From: Thiocapsa sp. KS1
GTDB taxonomy: Bacteria; Pseudomonadota; Gammaproteobacteria; Chromatiales; Chromatiaceae
Direction: 5' to 3'
Assembly (NCBI RefSeq): GCF_001499735.1
Contig: NZ_LN848257.1
Span: 1,892,801-1,956,800 of the forward strand
DNA length: 64,000 bases
Below, in pieces: positions 1 through 10,206 of this stretch. A program made the position numbers and the translations under genes. The notes under the pieces were generated by a model, which saw nothing but the letters and a program-made list of their open reading frames with translations, had not been told where the DNA came from and ran no database searches. Every line of letters begins with the position of its first letter. Within the stretch, counting starts at the first letter, position 1.

Positions 1-1050
1 CTTACCGCCGAGGCCGTCGGGCGCGAGCTCGGGCTGACCGGCGAGGTCGTTACCGGCGCCGAGCTCGACGCGATGGACGAGGCGACACTCGGGCGGCGGA
101 TCGAGGACATCGGGGTCATCGCGCGGGTCTCGCCGGCCCACAAGGTCCGGATCGTGAAGGCGCTCAAGGCGCGTGGTCATGTCGTCGCCATGACCGGCGA
201 CGGGGTAAACGACGCGCCCGCGGTCAAGGCCGCGGACATCGGCGTGGCCATGGGTCTGACAGGCACGGCCGTGACGCGCGAGGCCGCGACCATGGTGCTG
301 ATGGACGACAACTTCGCGACCATCGTGCGTGCGGTCGAGGAAGGACGCGTCATCTTCGACAACATCGTGAAGTTCGTGCGATTTCAGCTCTCGACCAACA
401 TCGGCGCCATCCTGACGGTACTGGCGGCGACCCTGATGGGAATGCCGACACCCTTCACCGCGATCCAGCTCCTCTGGATCAATATCATCATGGACGGCCC
501 GCCCGCGATGACACTCGGCGTCGAGCCGGCGCGCCCCGGCATCATGCGGGCCCTGCCCCGCCGACAGGACTCCCAGATCCTCACGCTGAAGCGCTCGGCC
601 CTCCTCGGCCTCTACGGCATCACCATGATGGTCGGCACCCTCTGGCTGTTTCAGGATGCCTTGGCCAGCCACGGCGAGGCCTATGCCCTCACGCTGGCCT
701 TCACTACCTTCGTGCTCTTTCAGTTCTTCAACGTCTTCAACGCCCGCAGCGAGCACGGCAGCGCCTTCAACATGCACTTCCTCGCGAACGGCAAGCTCTG
801 GCTGGCGCTCGGCGCCGTCCTCGCACTCCAGATCCTGGTCGTGCATTGGCCGACGGCTCAGGCGATCTTCGGCACGACTCACCTGCATCCCCTGGACTGG
901 CTCAAGGCCGCGCTCGTCGCATCCAGCGTGCTCTTGCTCGACGAGGCCAGGAAGGCGGCTCAGGCAGTCGCGGGCCGGATCAAGCCGACCACCACGGGCT
1001 CGGCTGATCCTGCTCCAAGATCACCGCCCGGTCGGCGAGGGACGCGCTGA
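1..1050 (+). CDS. Cation-transporting P-type ATPase, C-terminal part (cut by window start)
   Basis: The reading frame is open from base 1, so the N-terminal half lies outside the window; 349 residues remain. The hinge motif TGDGVNDAP (about residue 65 of the visible part), which binds Mg-ATP near the phosphorylation site in all P-type ATPases, is intact. It is followed by the segment that runs into M5/M6 (NIGAILTVLAATLMG, then LLWINIIMDGPPAMTLG) and several further hydrophobic helices. The M6 wording NIIMDGPPA resembles Ca2+/Mn2+-type (PMR1/SERCA-like) pumps, so export of a divalent cation across the inner membrane is likely, but the substrate is inferred. Its last 71 bases overlap the convergent hydrolase gene. 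Confidence 0.9.
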   Translation, partial: LTAEAVGRELGLTGEVVTGAELDAMDEATLGRRIEDIGVIARVSPAHKVRIVKALKARGHVVAMTGDGVNDAPAVKAADIGVAMGLTGTAVTREAATMVLMDDNFATIVRAVEEGRVIFDNIVKFVRFQLSTNIGAILTVLAATLMGMPTPFTAIQLLWINIIMDGPPAMTLGVEPARPGIMRALPRRQDSQILTLKRSALLGLYGITMMVGTLWLFQDALASHGEAYALTLAFTTFVLFQFFNVFNARSEHGSAFNMHFLANGKLWLALGAVLALQILVVHWPTAQAIFGTTHLHPLDWLKAALVASSVLLLDEARKAAQAVAGRIKPTTTGSADPAPRSPPGRRGTR

Positions 1051-1741
1051 CACCCCGAATACTTGCCCGCACCAGATCCGGGTGGTTGTTGGTCTCGCTG
1101 ATGTGCGCGACGCAGAGGCGGGCGATGGCGCGGTGCGGTAAGGCATCGAGCAGGCCGGCCGCTTGCAGGTTGCTGAGATGACCGAAGTCGCCCGCGACGC
1201 GTCGTTGCAGACTCGGGGGATAAGGGCCGCGACGCAGCAGCTCCGGATCATGGTTGAGCTCCAGGATCAGTGCGTCGCAATCCCGGAGAGTCTCCGTCAT
1301 GTGGGGTGTCACGCAGCCGGCATCCGTCAACATCCCCAGGCGACGCCCGTCGGCCTCGAACAGGAACTGGCAGGGCTCGCGCGCGTCGTGCGGTACGGGA
1401 TAGGAGCGGATATGGACGCCATCGATCCGCAGCGCCTGCCCCTGACCGCAGAGCAATCGCAGGCGCGGGATCGCGGGAGCGCCGACCGCCCGCCAGGTAC
1501 CGGGCGTCGTCCACACCTCCACGCGATGGCGCCTTGCGAATGACCGGACACCCTTCACATGATCGCCGTGCTCATGGGTCAGGAGCAGGACATCGATACT
1601 GTCGGGCTCGACCCCGGCCGCGTTCAGACGCCGATACAGCTCGCGTAGGCTAAAGCCGTTGTCCACCAGCACGCGGCACCCGGCGCTTTCCACCAGCGTG
1701 GCATTGCCGCGGCTGCCGCTGCCGAGCGAGCAGAAACGCAC
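980..1741 (-). CDS. Metallo-beta-lactamase-fold hydrolase, YycJ/WalJ-like
   Basis: This 253-aa protein begins MRFCSLGSGSRGNATLVES, typical of the YycJ/WalJ branch of the metallo-beta-lactamase fold. The metal-binding motif THEHGDH lies at residues 55-61, and further His/Asp ligands follow (VPHDAR, LTDAG, LELNHD). The family is linked to phosphodiesterase or 5'-3' exonuclease activity; the exact substrate here is unknown. The start codon is GTG, 12 bases after the bamC stop, so it is probably the last gene of the dapA-bamC transcript. Its 3' end overlaps the P-type ATPase gene tail to tail by 71 bases, which is long for a convergent pair. Confidence 0.85.
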   Translation of the reverse strand: MRFCSLGSGSRGNATLVESAGCRVLVDNGFSLRELYRRLNAAGVEPDSIDVLLLTHEHGDHVKGVRSFARRHRVEVWTTPGTWRAVGAPAIPRLRLLCGQGQALRIDGVHIRSYPVPHDAREPCQFLFEADGRRLGMLTDAGCVTPHMTETLRDCDALILELNHDPELLRRGPYPPSLQRRVAGDFGHLSNLQAAGLLDALPHRAIARLCVAHISETNNHPDLVRASIRGVSASLADRAVILEQDQPSPWWSA

Positions 1742-1753
1742 GTCGGCCGAGGT

Positions 1754-2995
1754 CTAACGCATCTGCTCCTTCATCAGCGTGAGGATCCGTTGGCTCGATT
1801 CGGATGTATCCGGATTACCGCTCGCATCCAAAACGGTGACACGCGATTCGGTCTCGTTGCCCTGGACGCGCACCTGATACTGTTTGACCGGATCGACCTC
1901 GTTCTTTTTCCAGAAGGCCATTCGCGACAGCAGACCCGGGCGCTTGCCGTCGGACTCGCCGTCCTGCCCGGCGTAACGGACGTAGAAGATACCGCGCGTC
2001 ATATCCCGATCCTCGACGGCGAATCCGGCGCGATCCAGTGCCGATCCGGCGGTTCTCCAGGCACGGCGGAAATCCTCCTGGATGACCAGGGCTTGAGAGC
2101 CGCCTTCCGTGACCAAGCGAGCACCGACCGGCTGGGTCGCAAGACCTCCGGACTGGGTTCCGGCTCCGCCGCCCGCCCGGCCGGCGGACCCGTCGGACGA
2201 TGAGGTCCCTACGGCGGCTGCACGCTGCTCGGACGCGCCGAGGAAAACCATAAGCCGCCGCAACATCTCGGCTTCCTTGCCCGGATCGGTGCCGCTGGGC
2301 TCCCAAATGGTTCGACTGCCGTCACCGATCGCGTTGGTGACCAGCCGCTCCTCCATCCCGCGGTGCGTGAGATGGACCTCGGTGGTCCCCGGCGCGGTGC
2401 CGGGCTCGATGCGAACACTGTATTGGTCGCGCGTCGAGGTCGCGTAGACACCCTCGACGACCTTGCTGATCATACGCGTGACGAAATCGCGACGGATCTC
2501 GGCGCGATTATCGAGCCAGTCGGTACGCATGACGCCCACGGCCGGGTCCTGCTCGACCAAGAGGATGCCCTGCTCGCGCCAGAAGGCAATGACCTTGGGC
2601 CACACCTGCTGGGGAACGGCCTGGACCTCGAGCCAGCGCTCGGAGTCGCGACGCTTCAGCTCGACGTTCGGCGTATCGGGCAGGACATCCCCGGCCGCAG
2701 CAACCCGCTGACGCTGCGCGCGACTGCCGCTGTATTCCGAGTAGGTCGCCCCGCCGGCCGGCGGGATATCCAGAGCATCGTCGAACTTTCCGGCGGTCAG
2801 ATCCGGCGGAATCTCGAGATTCTCGCCGGCCTCCTGCTGCTTTTTATAGGCAAGTCGCTGATCGGGGATGGCGTCGTTGATGACGCTCGATCCGCAACCG
2901 GACACAAGCAGAATCATCGCCAAGCCGGCGCAGACGCCGCCGGTCAGCCAAAAACGTGGTCTCAAGGTGAGCGACCTCTTTAGTCGATTGCGCAT
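1754..2995 (-). CDS. bamC: Outer-membrane assembly lipoprotein BamC
   Basis: A 413-aa lipoprotein of the BAM complex, which inserts beta-barrel proteins into the outer membrane. The N-terminus has basic residues, a hydrophobic stretch and a lipobox LVSGC with the lipidated cysteine at residue 34. The mature part begins with an extended segment (DQRLAYKKQ, then LEIPPDLT) that in BamC proteins contacts BamD. Two helix-grip domains follow, separated by a Gly/Ser-rich linker near residues 265-285. The gene sits directly downstream of dapA, the classic dapA-bamC (nlpB) arrangement. The Shine-Dalgarno sequence before the ATG is weak. Confidence 0.92.
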   Translation of the reverse strand: MRNRLKRSLTLRPRFWLTGGVCAGLAMILLVSGCGSSVINDAIPDQRLAYKKQQEAGENLEIPPDLTAGKFDDALDIPPAGGATYSEYSGSRAQRQRVAAAGDVLPDTPNVELKRRDSERWLEVQAVPQQVWPKVIAFWREQGILLVEQDPAVGVMRTDWLDNRAEIRRDFVTRMISKVVEGVYATSTRDQYSVRIEPGTAPGTTEVHLTHRGMEERLVTNAIGDGSRTIWEPSGTDPGKEAEMLRRLMVFLGASEQRAAAVGTSSSDGSAGRAGGGAGTQSGGLATQPVGARLVTEGGSQALVIQEDFRRAWRTAGSALDRAGFAVEDRDMTRGIFYVRYAGQDGESDGKRPGLLSRMAFWKKNEVDPVKQYQVRVQGNETESRVTVLDASGNPDTSESSQRILTLMKEQMR

Positions 2996-3032
2996 GCGTC
3001 ACCGCTCCGGCGCGTCGGAAAAGCAAACGGCG

Positions 3033-3908
3033 TCAGAGGACACCCGCCAGCTCCATCGCCGCTCGCACGCGTGCATGATGCTCTTCGGAGAGCCAGGTGA
3101 GCGGTAGACGGATCCCTTTCGGGCACAGCCCCAGCTCGGCAGCGCCCCATTTTACCGGGATCGGATTGGACTGTACGAACAGGTCGTGATGCAGGGCATC
3201 AAGCCGCCGATTGATGGCCTCGGCATGCTCGCGATCGCCCGCAAGCGCCGCGTCGCACATGTCCTGCATCAATCGCGGGGCCAGATTCGAGGTCACGGAG
3301 ATGACCCCGTCGCCGCCCATCAGCATGAACGCGCATCCGGTCGCATCGTCGCCGCTGTAGAGCGCGAACCCGTCGCCGCAGCCTGCGCGCAACCGGGCAA
3401 CGCGGGTCAGGTCGCCCGTCGCATCCTTGATGCCGACGATATTCTCGATCGGCGCCAAGCGAGCCGCCGTCTCGGGCAACAGATCGCAGGCCGTGCGACT
3501 CGGCACGTTATAGAGGATCTGCGGGATGTCGACGGCCTCGGCGATCGCCCGGTAGTGGAGATACAGCCCCTCTTGGGTGGGCTTGTTGTAGTAGGGTGTC
3601 ACCAGAAGGGCGGCATGCGCACCGGCCTCCTTGGCGCAGCGGGTCAGGTTGATGGCTTCGCGCGTCGAGTTGGCACCGGTCCCCGCGATGACGGGAATCC
3701 TGCCCGCGGCAAGCTCGAGCGTCTTGCGAATGACGGCGCAGTGCTCCTCCTCATCGAGCGTCGCCGATTCTCCGGTGGTCCCGACAGCGACGATGGCCGT
3801 GGTTCCCGCGTCGACGTGGAAGTCGACGAGACGCCGGAGGCTCGCGTCGTCGATGCCCCCGTCCTCGTGCATGGGGGTGATGAGGGCAACGATGCTGCCG
3901 CGAAACAT
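3033..3908 (-). CDS. dapA: 4-hydroxy-tetrahydrodipicolinate synthase
   Basis: DapA condenses pyruvate with aspartate semialdehyde, the first committed step to diaminopimelate and lysine. With the start at [13 protein letters not shown] the protein is 291 aa, and family landmarks fall at the same numbers as in E. coli: Thr44/Thr45 in GTTGES, Tyr107 in TPYYNKP, Tyr133 in YNVPSRT and the Schiff-base lysine Lys161 in GIKDATGD. The in-frame ATG 57 bases upstream (3965) is rejected because GGAG lies properly spaced before 3908. It follows nuoN by 81 bases and precedes bamC on the same strand. Confidence 0.97.
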   Translation of the reverse strand: MFRGSIVALITPMHEDGGIDDASLRRLVDFHVDAGTTAIVAVGTTGESATLDEEEHCAVIRKTLELAAGRIPVIAGTGANSTREAINLTRCAKEAGAHAALLVTPYYNKPTQEGLYLHYRAIAEAVDIPQILYNVPSRTACDLLPETAARLAPIENIVGIKDATGDLTRVARLRAGCGDGFALYSGDDATGCAFMLMGGDGVISVTSNLAPRLMQDMCDAALAGDREHAEAINRRLDALHHDLFVQSNPIPVKWGAAELGLCPKGIRLPLTWLSEEHHARVRAAMELAGVL

Positions 3909-3989
3909 GTCCGACTCCGTTAGGCGAAAACCCTGATGGTAGTACGCGAGACGGCGCCGGCACAACCGAGATGATCGAGCCGGAGACGC

Positions 3990-5429
3990 TCAGACAAAGA
4001 CACTTTGGCACCAGCTCAGCAGGGTCGCGGGGAAGAGGCCGAGCGCCAACAGGGAGAGGCCGTTGAGACTCATGGCGAAACGCACGCCGCCGCTCGTCGT
4101 CAGGACAGGCATGTCCGGATCCGGCTTGTCGAAATAGATGACCTTGACCACGCGCAGATAGTAGAAGGCGCCGATGATCGAGAAGGCAACGGCGACCAAG
4201 GCGAGCCAGACCAGATCGATGCGCACGACAGACTCCAGCACCAGCAGCTTGGCCATGAAGCCGACCGTCGGCGGGACACCAGCCATCGAGAACATCACCA
4301 GCGCCATCATGGCGGCATACCAGGAATCCCGGTCGTTCAGTCCCTTCAAATCATCCAGATTCTCGGCGTCGAAACCTTTGCGGCTCAGGATCAGCAGGAT
4401 GCCGAAGGCACCGGTGGACATCACGGCGTAGACGATCGCATAGAACATCGCCGACGCGTAGCCCTGCGCGGAGCCGGCCAAGAGTCCGAGGAAGATGAAG
4501 CCGACGTGCGAGATGGTCGAGTAGGCCAGCATGCGCTTGATGTTGGTCTGTGCGATCGCAACCAGGTTGCCCAGACCCATGGAGAGCACGGCGAGGATCA
4601 GGAGCATCCCCTGCCAGTCCGGCTGGATCGCCTCGAGTCCATCCACCAGCATGCGAATCGCCAACGCAAAGGCGGCGATCTTGGGTGCACTGCCGAGCAG
4701 CAGTACGGCCGGCGTAGGCGCACCCTCGTAGATGTCGGGGACCCACATATGGAAGGGCACGGCACCGAACTTGAAGCCCACGCCGATGACCAGGAAGACG
4801 ACACCGAAGACCAGGACCTTGTTGTCCATTCCCTGCTCGGCCACGGCCTGCGCAACAGGGCCGAACTCGATCGAACCGGTCGCGCCGTAGATCATGGAGA
4901 CGCCGTAGAGGAGCATGCCGGAGCCGAGCGCGCCCAGCACGAAATACTTCATCGCCGCTTCGGCGCCCTTCTTCGAGTCGCGATCGAAGGCGACCAGGGC
5001 ATAGAGCGAGAGGGCCTGAAGCTCGAGACCCAGATAGATGGTCAGGAAGCTGTTGGCCGAAACCATGATCAGCATCCCGAGGATCGCAAAGAGCCCTAGG
5101 ACGTAGAACTCGCCGACGAAGAGTCCCCGATCCTTCAGCCAAGGTCGCGCATAGACGAAGGCGAGCAGGCTGACCACCAGGATCGCGCCCCGAAGCAGGT
5201 CGGTCAGTCCGTCGCGCACGACGTTGCCGTCGAAGACAACACGCGCGTCGCCGCCGCCCACCGCACCCGTCAGGCCGATCGCGACCAGCAGACCGATCAG
5301 GGTCAGCGTGTGGTTGATGTCCTTGTCCTTCTCCTTGAGATACAGATCCAGCACCAGCACCACGCTGGCGGTAACCAGGATCGCGATCTCCGGAAGGATG
5401 GGGAACAGATTGGCGGCGTCGAATGGCAT
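3990..5429 (-). CDS. nuoN: NADH-quinone oxidoreductase subunit N
   Basis: A 479-aa antiporter-like membrane subunit of complex I, one of three (L, M, N) that translocate protons. It is almost wholly hydrophobic with about 14 predicted helices. The Mrp-antiporter family helix containing GVGFKFGAVPFHMWVPDIY (conserved lysine, then His/Pro) and the region AQTNIKRMLAYSTISHVG are plain. The start at MPFDAANLFPILPE is preferred; a longer frame to 5507 adds a polar, non-conserved leader. This is the last nuo gene of the operon, 138 bases after nuoM. Confidence 0.97.
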   Translation of the reverse strand: MPFDAANLFPILPEIAILVTASVVLVLDLYLKEKDKDINHTLTLIGLLVAIGLTGAVGGGDARVVFDGNVVRDGLTDLLRGAILVVSLLAFVYARPWLKDRGLFVGEFYVLGLFAILGMLIMVSANSFLTIYLGLELQALSLYALVAFDRDSKKGAEAAMKYFVLGALGSGMLLYGVSMIYGATGSIEFGPVAQAVAEQGMDNKVLVFGVVFLVIGVGFKFGAVPFHMWVPDIYEGAPTPAVLLLGSAPKIAAFALAIRMLVDGLEAIQPDWQGMLLILAVLSMGLGNLVAIAQTNIKRMLAYSTISHVGFIFLGLLAGSAQGYASAMFYAIVYAVMSTGAFGILLILSRKGFDAENLDDLKGLNDRDSWYAAMMALVMFSMAGVPPTVGFMAKLLVLESVVRIDLVWLALVAVAFSIIGAFYYLRVVKVIYFDKPDPDMPVLTTSGGVRFAMSLNGLSLLALGLFPATLLSWCQSVFV

Positions 5430-5567
5430 GTGAGAATTCCGATTAAACCGCGCCCGGTGCGGTATGCGTCGTTTGTTGGATTGGCTTGGCCGCGCCAGCT
5501 CCGACAACTGCCGGAGCTGGCGCGCTTTAAGTGAGACCCGCGCCCGAGCGCATCCCTGAACGCATCG

Positions 5568-7148
5568 TCAGGGCTGTCCAGTCAGACCAGCCACGGATGC
5601 GGGCACCGCAAGGACGCAGTCCGCCGCCTCGGAGGCCGGCAGCTTGCACTCGCCGACATGGGCGACCAGGTTCTCGACCGAGGCGTGCATCACCTCCATC
5701 AAGGGCGCAGGCCAGATCCCGAGGACCAGGACCGCGGCGGCCAGTACCCCGAGATTCAAGGTCTCGCGGCGATCCAGATCCTGCAGACCGGCCACCTTCG
5801 CGTTCTTGACCTCGCCGAAGATCACCCGCTTGACCATCCAGAGGGTAAAGGCCGCCGCCAGGATCAAGGTGGTCGCGGCCAGAAAGGCCCACCAGAAATC
5901 GGCCCGGAAGGTTGCGAGGATCACCATAAACTCGCCGACGAAACCGGAGGTTCCGGGCAGGCCCGCATTGGCCATCGCGAAAAAGACCACGAAGGCACCG
6001 AACCAGGGCATCGTATTGATCACACCGCCGTAGTCGGCGATCTCGCGCGAATGCACGCGATCGTAGAGCACGCCCACACAGAGGAAGAGCGCGCCCGAGA
6101 TGAAGCCGTGCGAGATCATCTGCACCATACCGCCCTCGATCCCCATCACAGCACCGCCGGCGACCTCCGGGTTGCGAATGATGGTGAAGACGATAAAGAA
6201 ACCGAGCGTGACGAATCCCATGTGGGCGATCGACGAATAGGCGATCAACTTCTTCATGTCCTGCTGAACCAGGGCCACGAATCCGATGTAGACCACCGCG
6301 ATCAGGGACAGCGCGATGATCAGCCAGGCGAGCGAGGCACTGGCGTCCGGCGTGATCGGCATGGAGAAGCGCAGGAAGCCATAGCCACCGATCTTCAGCA
6401 TGATGGCCGCCAGGATCACCGACCCGCCGGTCGGCGCCTCGACATGCGCGTCCGGCAGCCAGGTGTGGACCGGGAACATGGGCACCTTCACCGCAAAGGC
6501 GAGCAGGAAGGCGACGAAGATCAGGATCTGGGCGGTCATGCCGAGCTCCAGATCGTGGAAGTCCAGGATGCTGAAGCTGTCGGCCTGGAAATACATGTAG
6601 ATCAGTGCGACCAACATGAAGACCGAGCCGAAAAAGGTATAGAGGAAGAACTTGATGGTCGCATAGACCCGATTCGGTCCGCCCCAGACCCCGATGATGA
6701 TGAACATCGGGATCAACATCGCCTCCCAGAAGACATAGAAGAGAATGGCATCGAGCGCCGAGAAGACGCCGACCATCACGCCTTCCATGATCAGGAAGGC
6801 CGCCATGTAATGGGACGGCTTGTAGGTAATGACCTCCCAGCCCGCGATAATGACGAAGATGGTGATGAAGGTCGTCAGGATGATCAGCGGCATGGAGATG
6901 CCGTCGACGCCCAGGTAGTACTCGACATTGAAAGTCGGGATCCATGGCGCGCGCTCGACGAACTGCATCTGCCCGATGCCGGCGTCGAAACCGGTCCAGA
7001 GGCCGAGGCTGATTGCGAAGGTCAGGATCGCAAAGCCGAGCGCGATCCACTTGGAGATGTCGGTGGCCCGATCACCGCTCGCCAGCACGACGATACCGCC
7101 GATGATGGGCAACCAGATGACCAGCGTCAGGAGAGGGAACTCATACAT
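5568..7148 (-). CDS. nuoM: NADH-quinone oxidoreductase subunit M
   Basis: A 526-aa antiporter-like subunit of the complex I membrane arm. Motifs include the early segment YLGVDGISMPLIILTTF with the glutamate-bearing helix that follows, FAVKVPMFPVHTWLPDAHVEAP (proton-channel lysine and loop), and QQDMKKLIAYSSIAHMGFV. The start codon ATG is preceded by AAGGAG with suitable spacing. It is 20 bases downstream of nuoL. The family length of about 500 aa is matched. Confidence 0.97.
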   Translation of the reverse strand: MYEFPLLTLVIWLPIIGGIVVLASGDRATDISKWIALGFAILTFAISLGLWTGFDAGIGQMQFVERAPWIPTFNVEYYLGVDGISMPLIILTTFITIFVIIAGWEVITYKPSHYMAAFLIMEGVMVGVFSALDAILFYVFWEAMLIPMFIIIGVWGGPNRVYATIKFFLYTFFGSVFMLVALIYMYFQADSFSILDFHDLELGMTAQILIFVAFLLAFAVKVPMFPVHTWLPDAHVEAPTGGSVILAAIMLKIGGYGFLRFSMPITPDASASLAWLIIALSLIAVVYIGFVALVQQDMKKLIAYSSIAHMGFVTLGFFIVFTIIRNPEVAGGAVMGIEGGMVQMISHGFISGALFLCVGVLYDRVHSREIADYGGVINTMPWFGAFVVFFAMANAGLPGTSGFVGEFMVILATFRADFWWAFLAATTLILAAAFTLWMVKRVIFGEVKNAKVAGLQDLDRRETLNLGVLAAAVLVLGIWPAPLMEVMHASVENLVAHVGECKLPASEAADCVLAVPASVAGLTGQP

Positions 7149-7168
7149 GCGGGACGTCTCCTTGCGCT

Positions 7169-9175
7169 TTAGAGCACGACGAAGAACGTCAAGAGCCCGA
7201 CGAGCCCGACGATCATCGCAATCGCGTAGTGATAGAGGTAACCGGTTTGCAAATGCCGCGCGCGCTGCGCCAGCGCCGCAACCCGATGCGCCGATCCGTT
7301 GACCACGCCGTCGTCGATGATGGCGCGATCGCCGCCGAGCCAGAGCGCCCGCCCGAGCATTCGGCTACCGCCGGCAAAGACCTTCTGATTGAAGTCGTCG
7401 AACCCGTATTTGGCCTGCAGGACCTTGGTGACGGGACCGCCCATCGCCTGCAGTTGATCGTCGATCTTCGGATTCTTCGCGAAGGTAAACCACCAGACAA
7501 CGGCGGCCAAGGCGAGACCTCCCATCGCCAGGAAGAAGGGCGGCATGGTCATGCCGTGCAGGACGAAGGCCCACTGGCCGTGCCAATGCTCCCGCAGCGT
7601 ATGCAGGGTGTCGTGATCATGCGCCACGACGATGGGGTTCCAGTCACCGGTCGCGAACCAATTGGTCACCAACAGCGGCTCGATGACCAGCCAGCCGAGC
7701 ACCACCGAGGGGATCGCCAGCAGCACCAACGGCACCGTCACCACCCACGGGGTCTCGTGCAGATGATGTCGGGTGTGCTCGTCCATCCGCGGTGTGCCGT
7801 GGAAGACCAGGAAATACATGCGGAAACTGTAAAGCGCGGTAACAAAGACGCCGATCGTCAGCAGGAGCGAGGCATAACCGGACCCGTAGAGCGTCGAATG
7901 CCCCACCGCCTCGATGATGGCGTCCTTCGAGAAGAAGCCGGAGAAGGCCGGGAAGCCGATCAGGGCCAGCGAGCCGATCAAGGCGGTGATCCAGGTGATC
8001 GGCATGTAACGGCGCAGGCCGCCCATCTCGCGGATGTCCTGCTTGTGATGCATGGCGATGATGACCGAACCTGCGGCCAGGAACAGCAGCGCCTTGAAGA
8101 AGGCATGGGTCATCAGGTGGAACATCCCGGCCGCATAGGCCGAGGCGCCGAGCGCCGTCACCATGTAACCGAGCTGCGAGAGGGTTGAATAGGCGACGAC
8201 ACGTTTGATGTCGTTCTGCACCAGACCGATCAGGCCCATGAAGAGTGCCGTGGTCGCGCCGATGATGAGTATGAAGCTCAGCGCCGTCTCCGACATCTCG
8301 AACAGCGGCGACATCCGCGCCACCATGAAGACGCCGGCGGTGACCATGGTCGCGGCGTGGATCAAGGCCGAGATCGGCGTGGGGCCTTCCATCGAATCCG
8401 GCAGCCAGACATGCAAGGGGACCTGCGCGGATTTACCCATGGCGCCGATGAAGAGCAGGATACAGATCAGGGTCATGAGCGACACGCCGCCGAACAGGGC
8501 AACTTGTGTCTCGGCATGCGCGGGCGCTGCGGCGAAGACCTCCGCGTAATCCATGCTGTTGAAGTACATCCCGACTGCGGCGATACCGAGGATGAATCCG
8601 AAGTCGCCGACCCGGTTGACCAGGAAGGCCTTCATGTTGGCGAAGATCGCCGTCTCGCGCGTCGACCAGAAGCCGATCAGCAGATACGAGACCAGACCGA
8701 CCGCCTCCCACCCGAAGAAGAGCTGCATGAAGTTGTTGGACATGACCAACATCAGCATGGAGAAGGTGAAGAGCGAGATGTAGCTGAAGAACCGCTGATA
8801 GCTGTTCTTGCCGGTCAGGGCGCCGTGCGGCCAGTTGTGCTCGTCGTCGGCCATGTAGCCGATGGTGTAGAGATGAACCATCAAGGAGACGAAGGTCACG
8901 GTCGCCATCATGAGCGCCGTGAGCCGATCGACCAGGAAGCCGACCTCGAAGCGGATCCCGTCCGACACCATCCAGGTATAGACGGCCTCGTTGTAGACCG
9001 GCAGATCACCCCAGATGAAACGCGCGAGCACCAGGAGCGAGAGCGCCGTGGAGAGCCCGACGCCCGCAATGGTCACCGAATGCGCACCGCGCCGGCCGAT
9101 TCGGCCGCCGAAAAAACCGGCGATGATGGCGCCGAGGAGCGGCGCAAGCACGATGGTCAGGTAGACGTTTTCCAC
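7169..9175 (-). CDS. nuoL: NADH-quinone oxidoreductase subunit L
   Basis: The largest antiporter-like subunit of complex I, 668 aa, at the distal end of the membrane arm. The core motifs are visible: FEVGFLVDRLTALMM, GWEAVGLVSYLLIGFW, GKSAQVPLHVWLPDSMEGPTPISALIH and NDIKRVVAYSTLSQLGYM. The C-terminal part after residue about 500 carries the extra segment forming the long lateral helix and a final membrane anchor (YAIAMIVGLVGLLTFF). The start is GTG. There is a gap of 75 bases after nuoK. Confidence 0.97.
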   Translation of the reverse strand: MENVYLTIVLAPLLGAIIAGFFGGRIGRRGAHSVTIAGVGLSTALSLLVLARFIWGDLPVYNEAVYTWMVSDGIRFEVGFLVDRLTALMMATVTFVSLMVHLYTIGYMADDEHNWPHGALTGKNSYQRFFSYISLFTFSMLMLVMSNNFMQLFFGWEAVGLVSYLLIGFWSTRETAIFANMKAFLVNRVGDFGFILGIAAVGMYFNSMDYAEVFAAAPAHAETQVALFGGVSLMTLICILLFIGAMGKSAQVPLHVWLPDSMEGPTPISALIHAATMVTAGVFMVARMSPLFEMSETALSFILIIGATTALFMGLIGLVQNDIKRVVAYSTLSQLGYMVTALGASAYAAGMFHLMTHAFFKALLFLAAGSVIIAMHHKQDIREMGGLRRYMPITWITALIGSLALIGFPAFSGFFSKDAIIEAVGHSTLYGSGYASLLLTIGVFVTALYSFRMYFLVFHGTPRMDEHTRHHLHETPWVVTVPLVLLAIPSVVLGWLVIEPLLVTNWFATGDWNPIVVAHDHDTLHTLREHWHGQWAFVLHGMTMPPFFLAMGGLALAAVVWWFTFAKNPKIDDQLQAMGGPVTKVLQAKYGFDDFNQKVFAGGSRMLGRALWLGGDRAIIDDGVVNGSAHRVAALAQRARHLQTGYLYHYAIAMIVGLVGLLTFFVVL

Positions 9176-9250
9176 TGTTTAGCTCGCTCTTTCGCTTGAT
9201 GTGATCCGGATCGACCCGCCAGTCACGCAGACGCGTTGACGCCGTCCGCG

Positions 9251-9556
9251 CTATCCCTTGAGGCTGTCCAGATCCTCCACGTTGATCGTCTGCTGACTAC
9301 GGAAAACCACCACCAGGATCGCAAGCCCGATCGCAGCCTCCGCCGCCGCCACCGTCAGGATGAAGAAAACGAAGACCTGCCCCGTCATATCTCCGAGAAA
9401 ATGGGAAAAGGCGACGAAGTTCATATTCACCGCGAGCAGCATCAGCTCGATGCACATCAGCAGCAGGATGACATTCTTGCGATTCAGGAAGATCCCGGCG
9501 ACCGCCAGCATGAAAAGCCCCGCGGCGAGGATCAGATAATCTGAGAGCGCGATCAT
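9251..9556 (-). CDS. nuoK: NADH-quinone oxidoreductase subunit K
   Basis: A 101-aa subunit with three transmembrane helices. The two buried glutamates characteristic of NuoK are present, in [17 protein letters not shown] (helix 2) and in [14 protein letters not shown] (helix 3). The ATG overlaps the nuoJ stop by four bases, implying translational coupling. The size equals the family norm of about 100 aa. Confidence 0.96.
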   Translation of the reverse strand: MIALSDYLILAAGLFMLAVAGIFLNRKNVILLLMCIELMLLAVNMNFVAFSHFLGDMTGQVFVFFILTVAAAEAAIGLAILVVVFRSQQTINVEDLDSLKG

Positions 9557-10206
9557 TCGGTCGATTCCTGTGGTGCAGCCGAGGCGGCGACGGCCGGAAC
9601 CGCAGCACGCTCGGACGGCATCTTGACGATACGAATCCGGTCCGGACCCTTCTTGACCCTCACCTGCTGCGCCGGATCCATGTACTTGGTGTCCGACCGA
9701 CGGCGCAAGGTCAACCGAATCGCGGCGACGATGGCAACAAGCAGGATAACGGCGGCAATCTCGAACGGATAGACATAAAGGGTGTAGAGCAAGAGACCCA
9801 GCTCTTCGGTATTGCTGACCCCCGGAGCGGCCGGCGCGGGCGCCGGGAACTGCTGCAATCCGAAGTTGGCCGGCCCGACGATCAAAAAGATCTCCAGCGC
9901 AAGCACGACCGCAATCAGCGCACCGATCGGCAAATAACGAATGAAGCCCGCACGCAGCGTCGCGATATCGACATCGAGCATCATCACCACGAAGAGGAAG
10001 AGCACCATCACGGCCCCGACATAGACGAGGACGAGCACGATGCCGAGGAACTCCGCCTCGAGCAGGATCCAGAGGGCCGCGCTGCTGATGAAGGCGAGCA
10101 CCAGGTAGAGAACGGCGTGGACCGGATTGCGGCGCGTGATCACCATCCCTGCGGCGACTAGGGTTATGGTCGCGAACACATAGAATAGGAATTTTTCAAA
10201 GCCCAT
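9553..10206 (-). CDS. nuoJ: NADH-quinone oxidoreductase subunit J
   Basis: A 217-aa membrane subunit of complex I with five hydrophobic helices. The third helix region, [16 protein letters not shown], carries the pi-bulge typical of NuoJ (ND6). The C-terminal 50 residues are hydrophilic and charged, ending in an Ala-rich tail, slightly longer than in many homologues. It is preceded by a 207-base gap after nuoI in which no convincing gene is seen, and it overlaps nuoK by four bases. Confidence 0.95.
   Translation of the reverse strand: MGFEKFLFYVFATITLVAAGMVITRRNPVHAVLYLVLAFISSAALWILLEAEFLGIVLVLVYVGAVMVLFLFVVMMLDVDIATLRAGFIRYLPIGALIAVVLALEIFLIVGPANFGLQQFPAPAPAAPGVSNTEELGLLLYTLYVYPFEIAAVILLVAIVAAIRLTLRRRSDTKYMDPAQQVRVKKGPDRIRIVKMPSERAAVPAVAASAAPQESTE

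Noticed and set aside
5527..9199. Long plus-strand and out-of-frame minus-strand frames over nuoM and nuoL
   Set aside because: Translations are Asp/Gln/His/Arg-rich shadow proteins; the hydrophobic nuo products fit the family.
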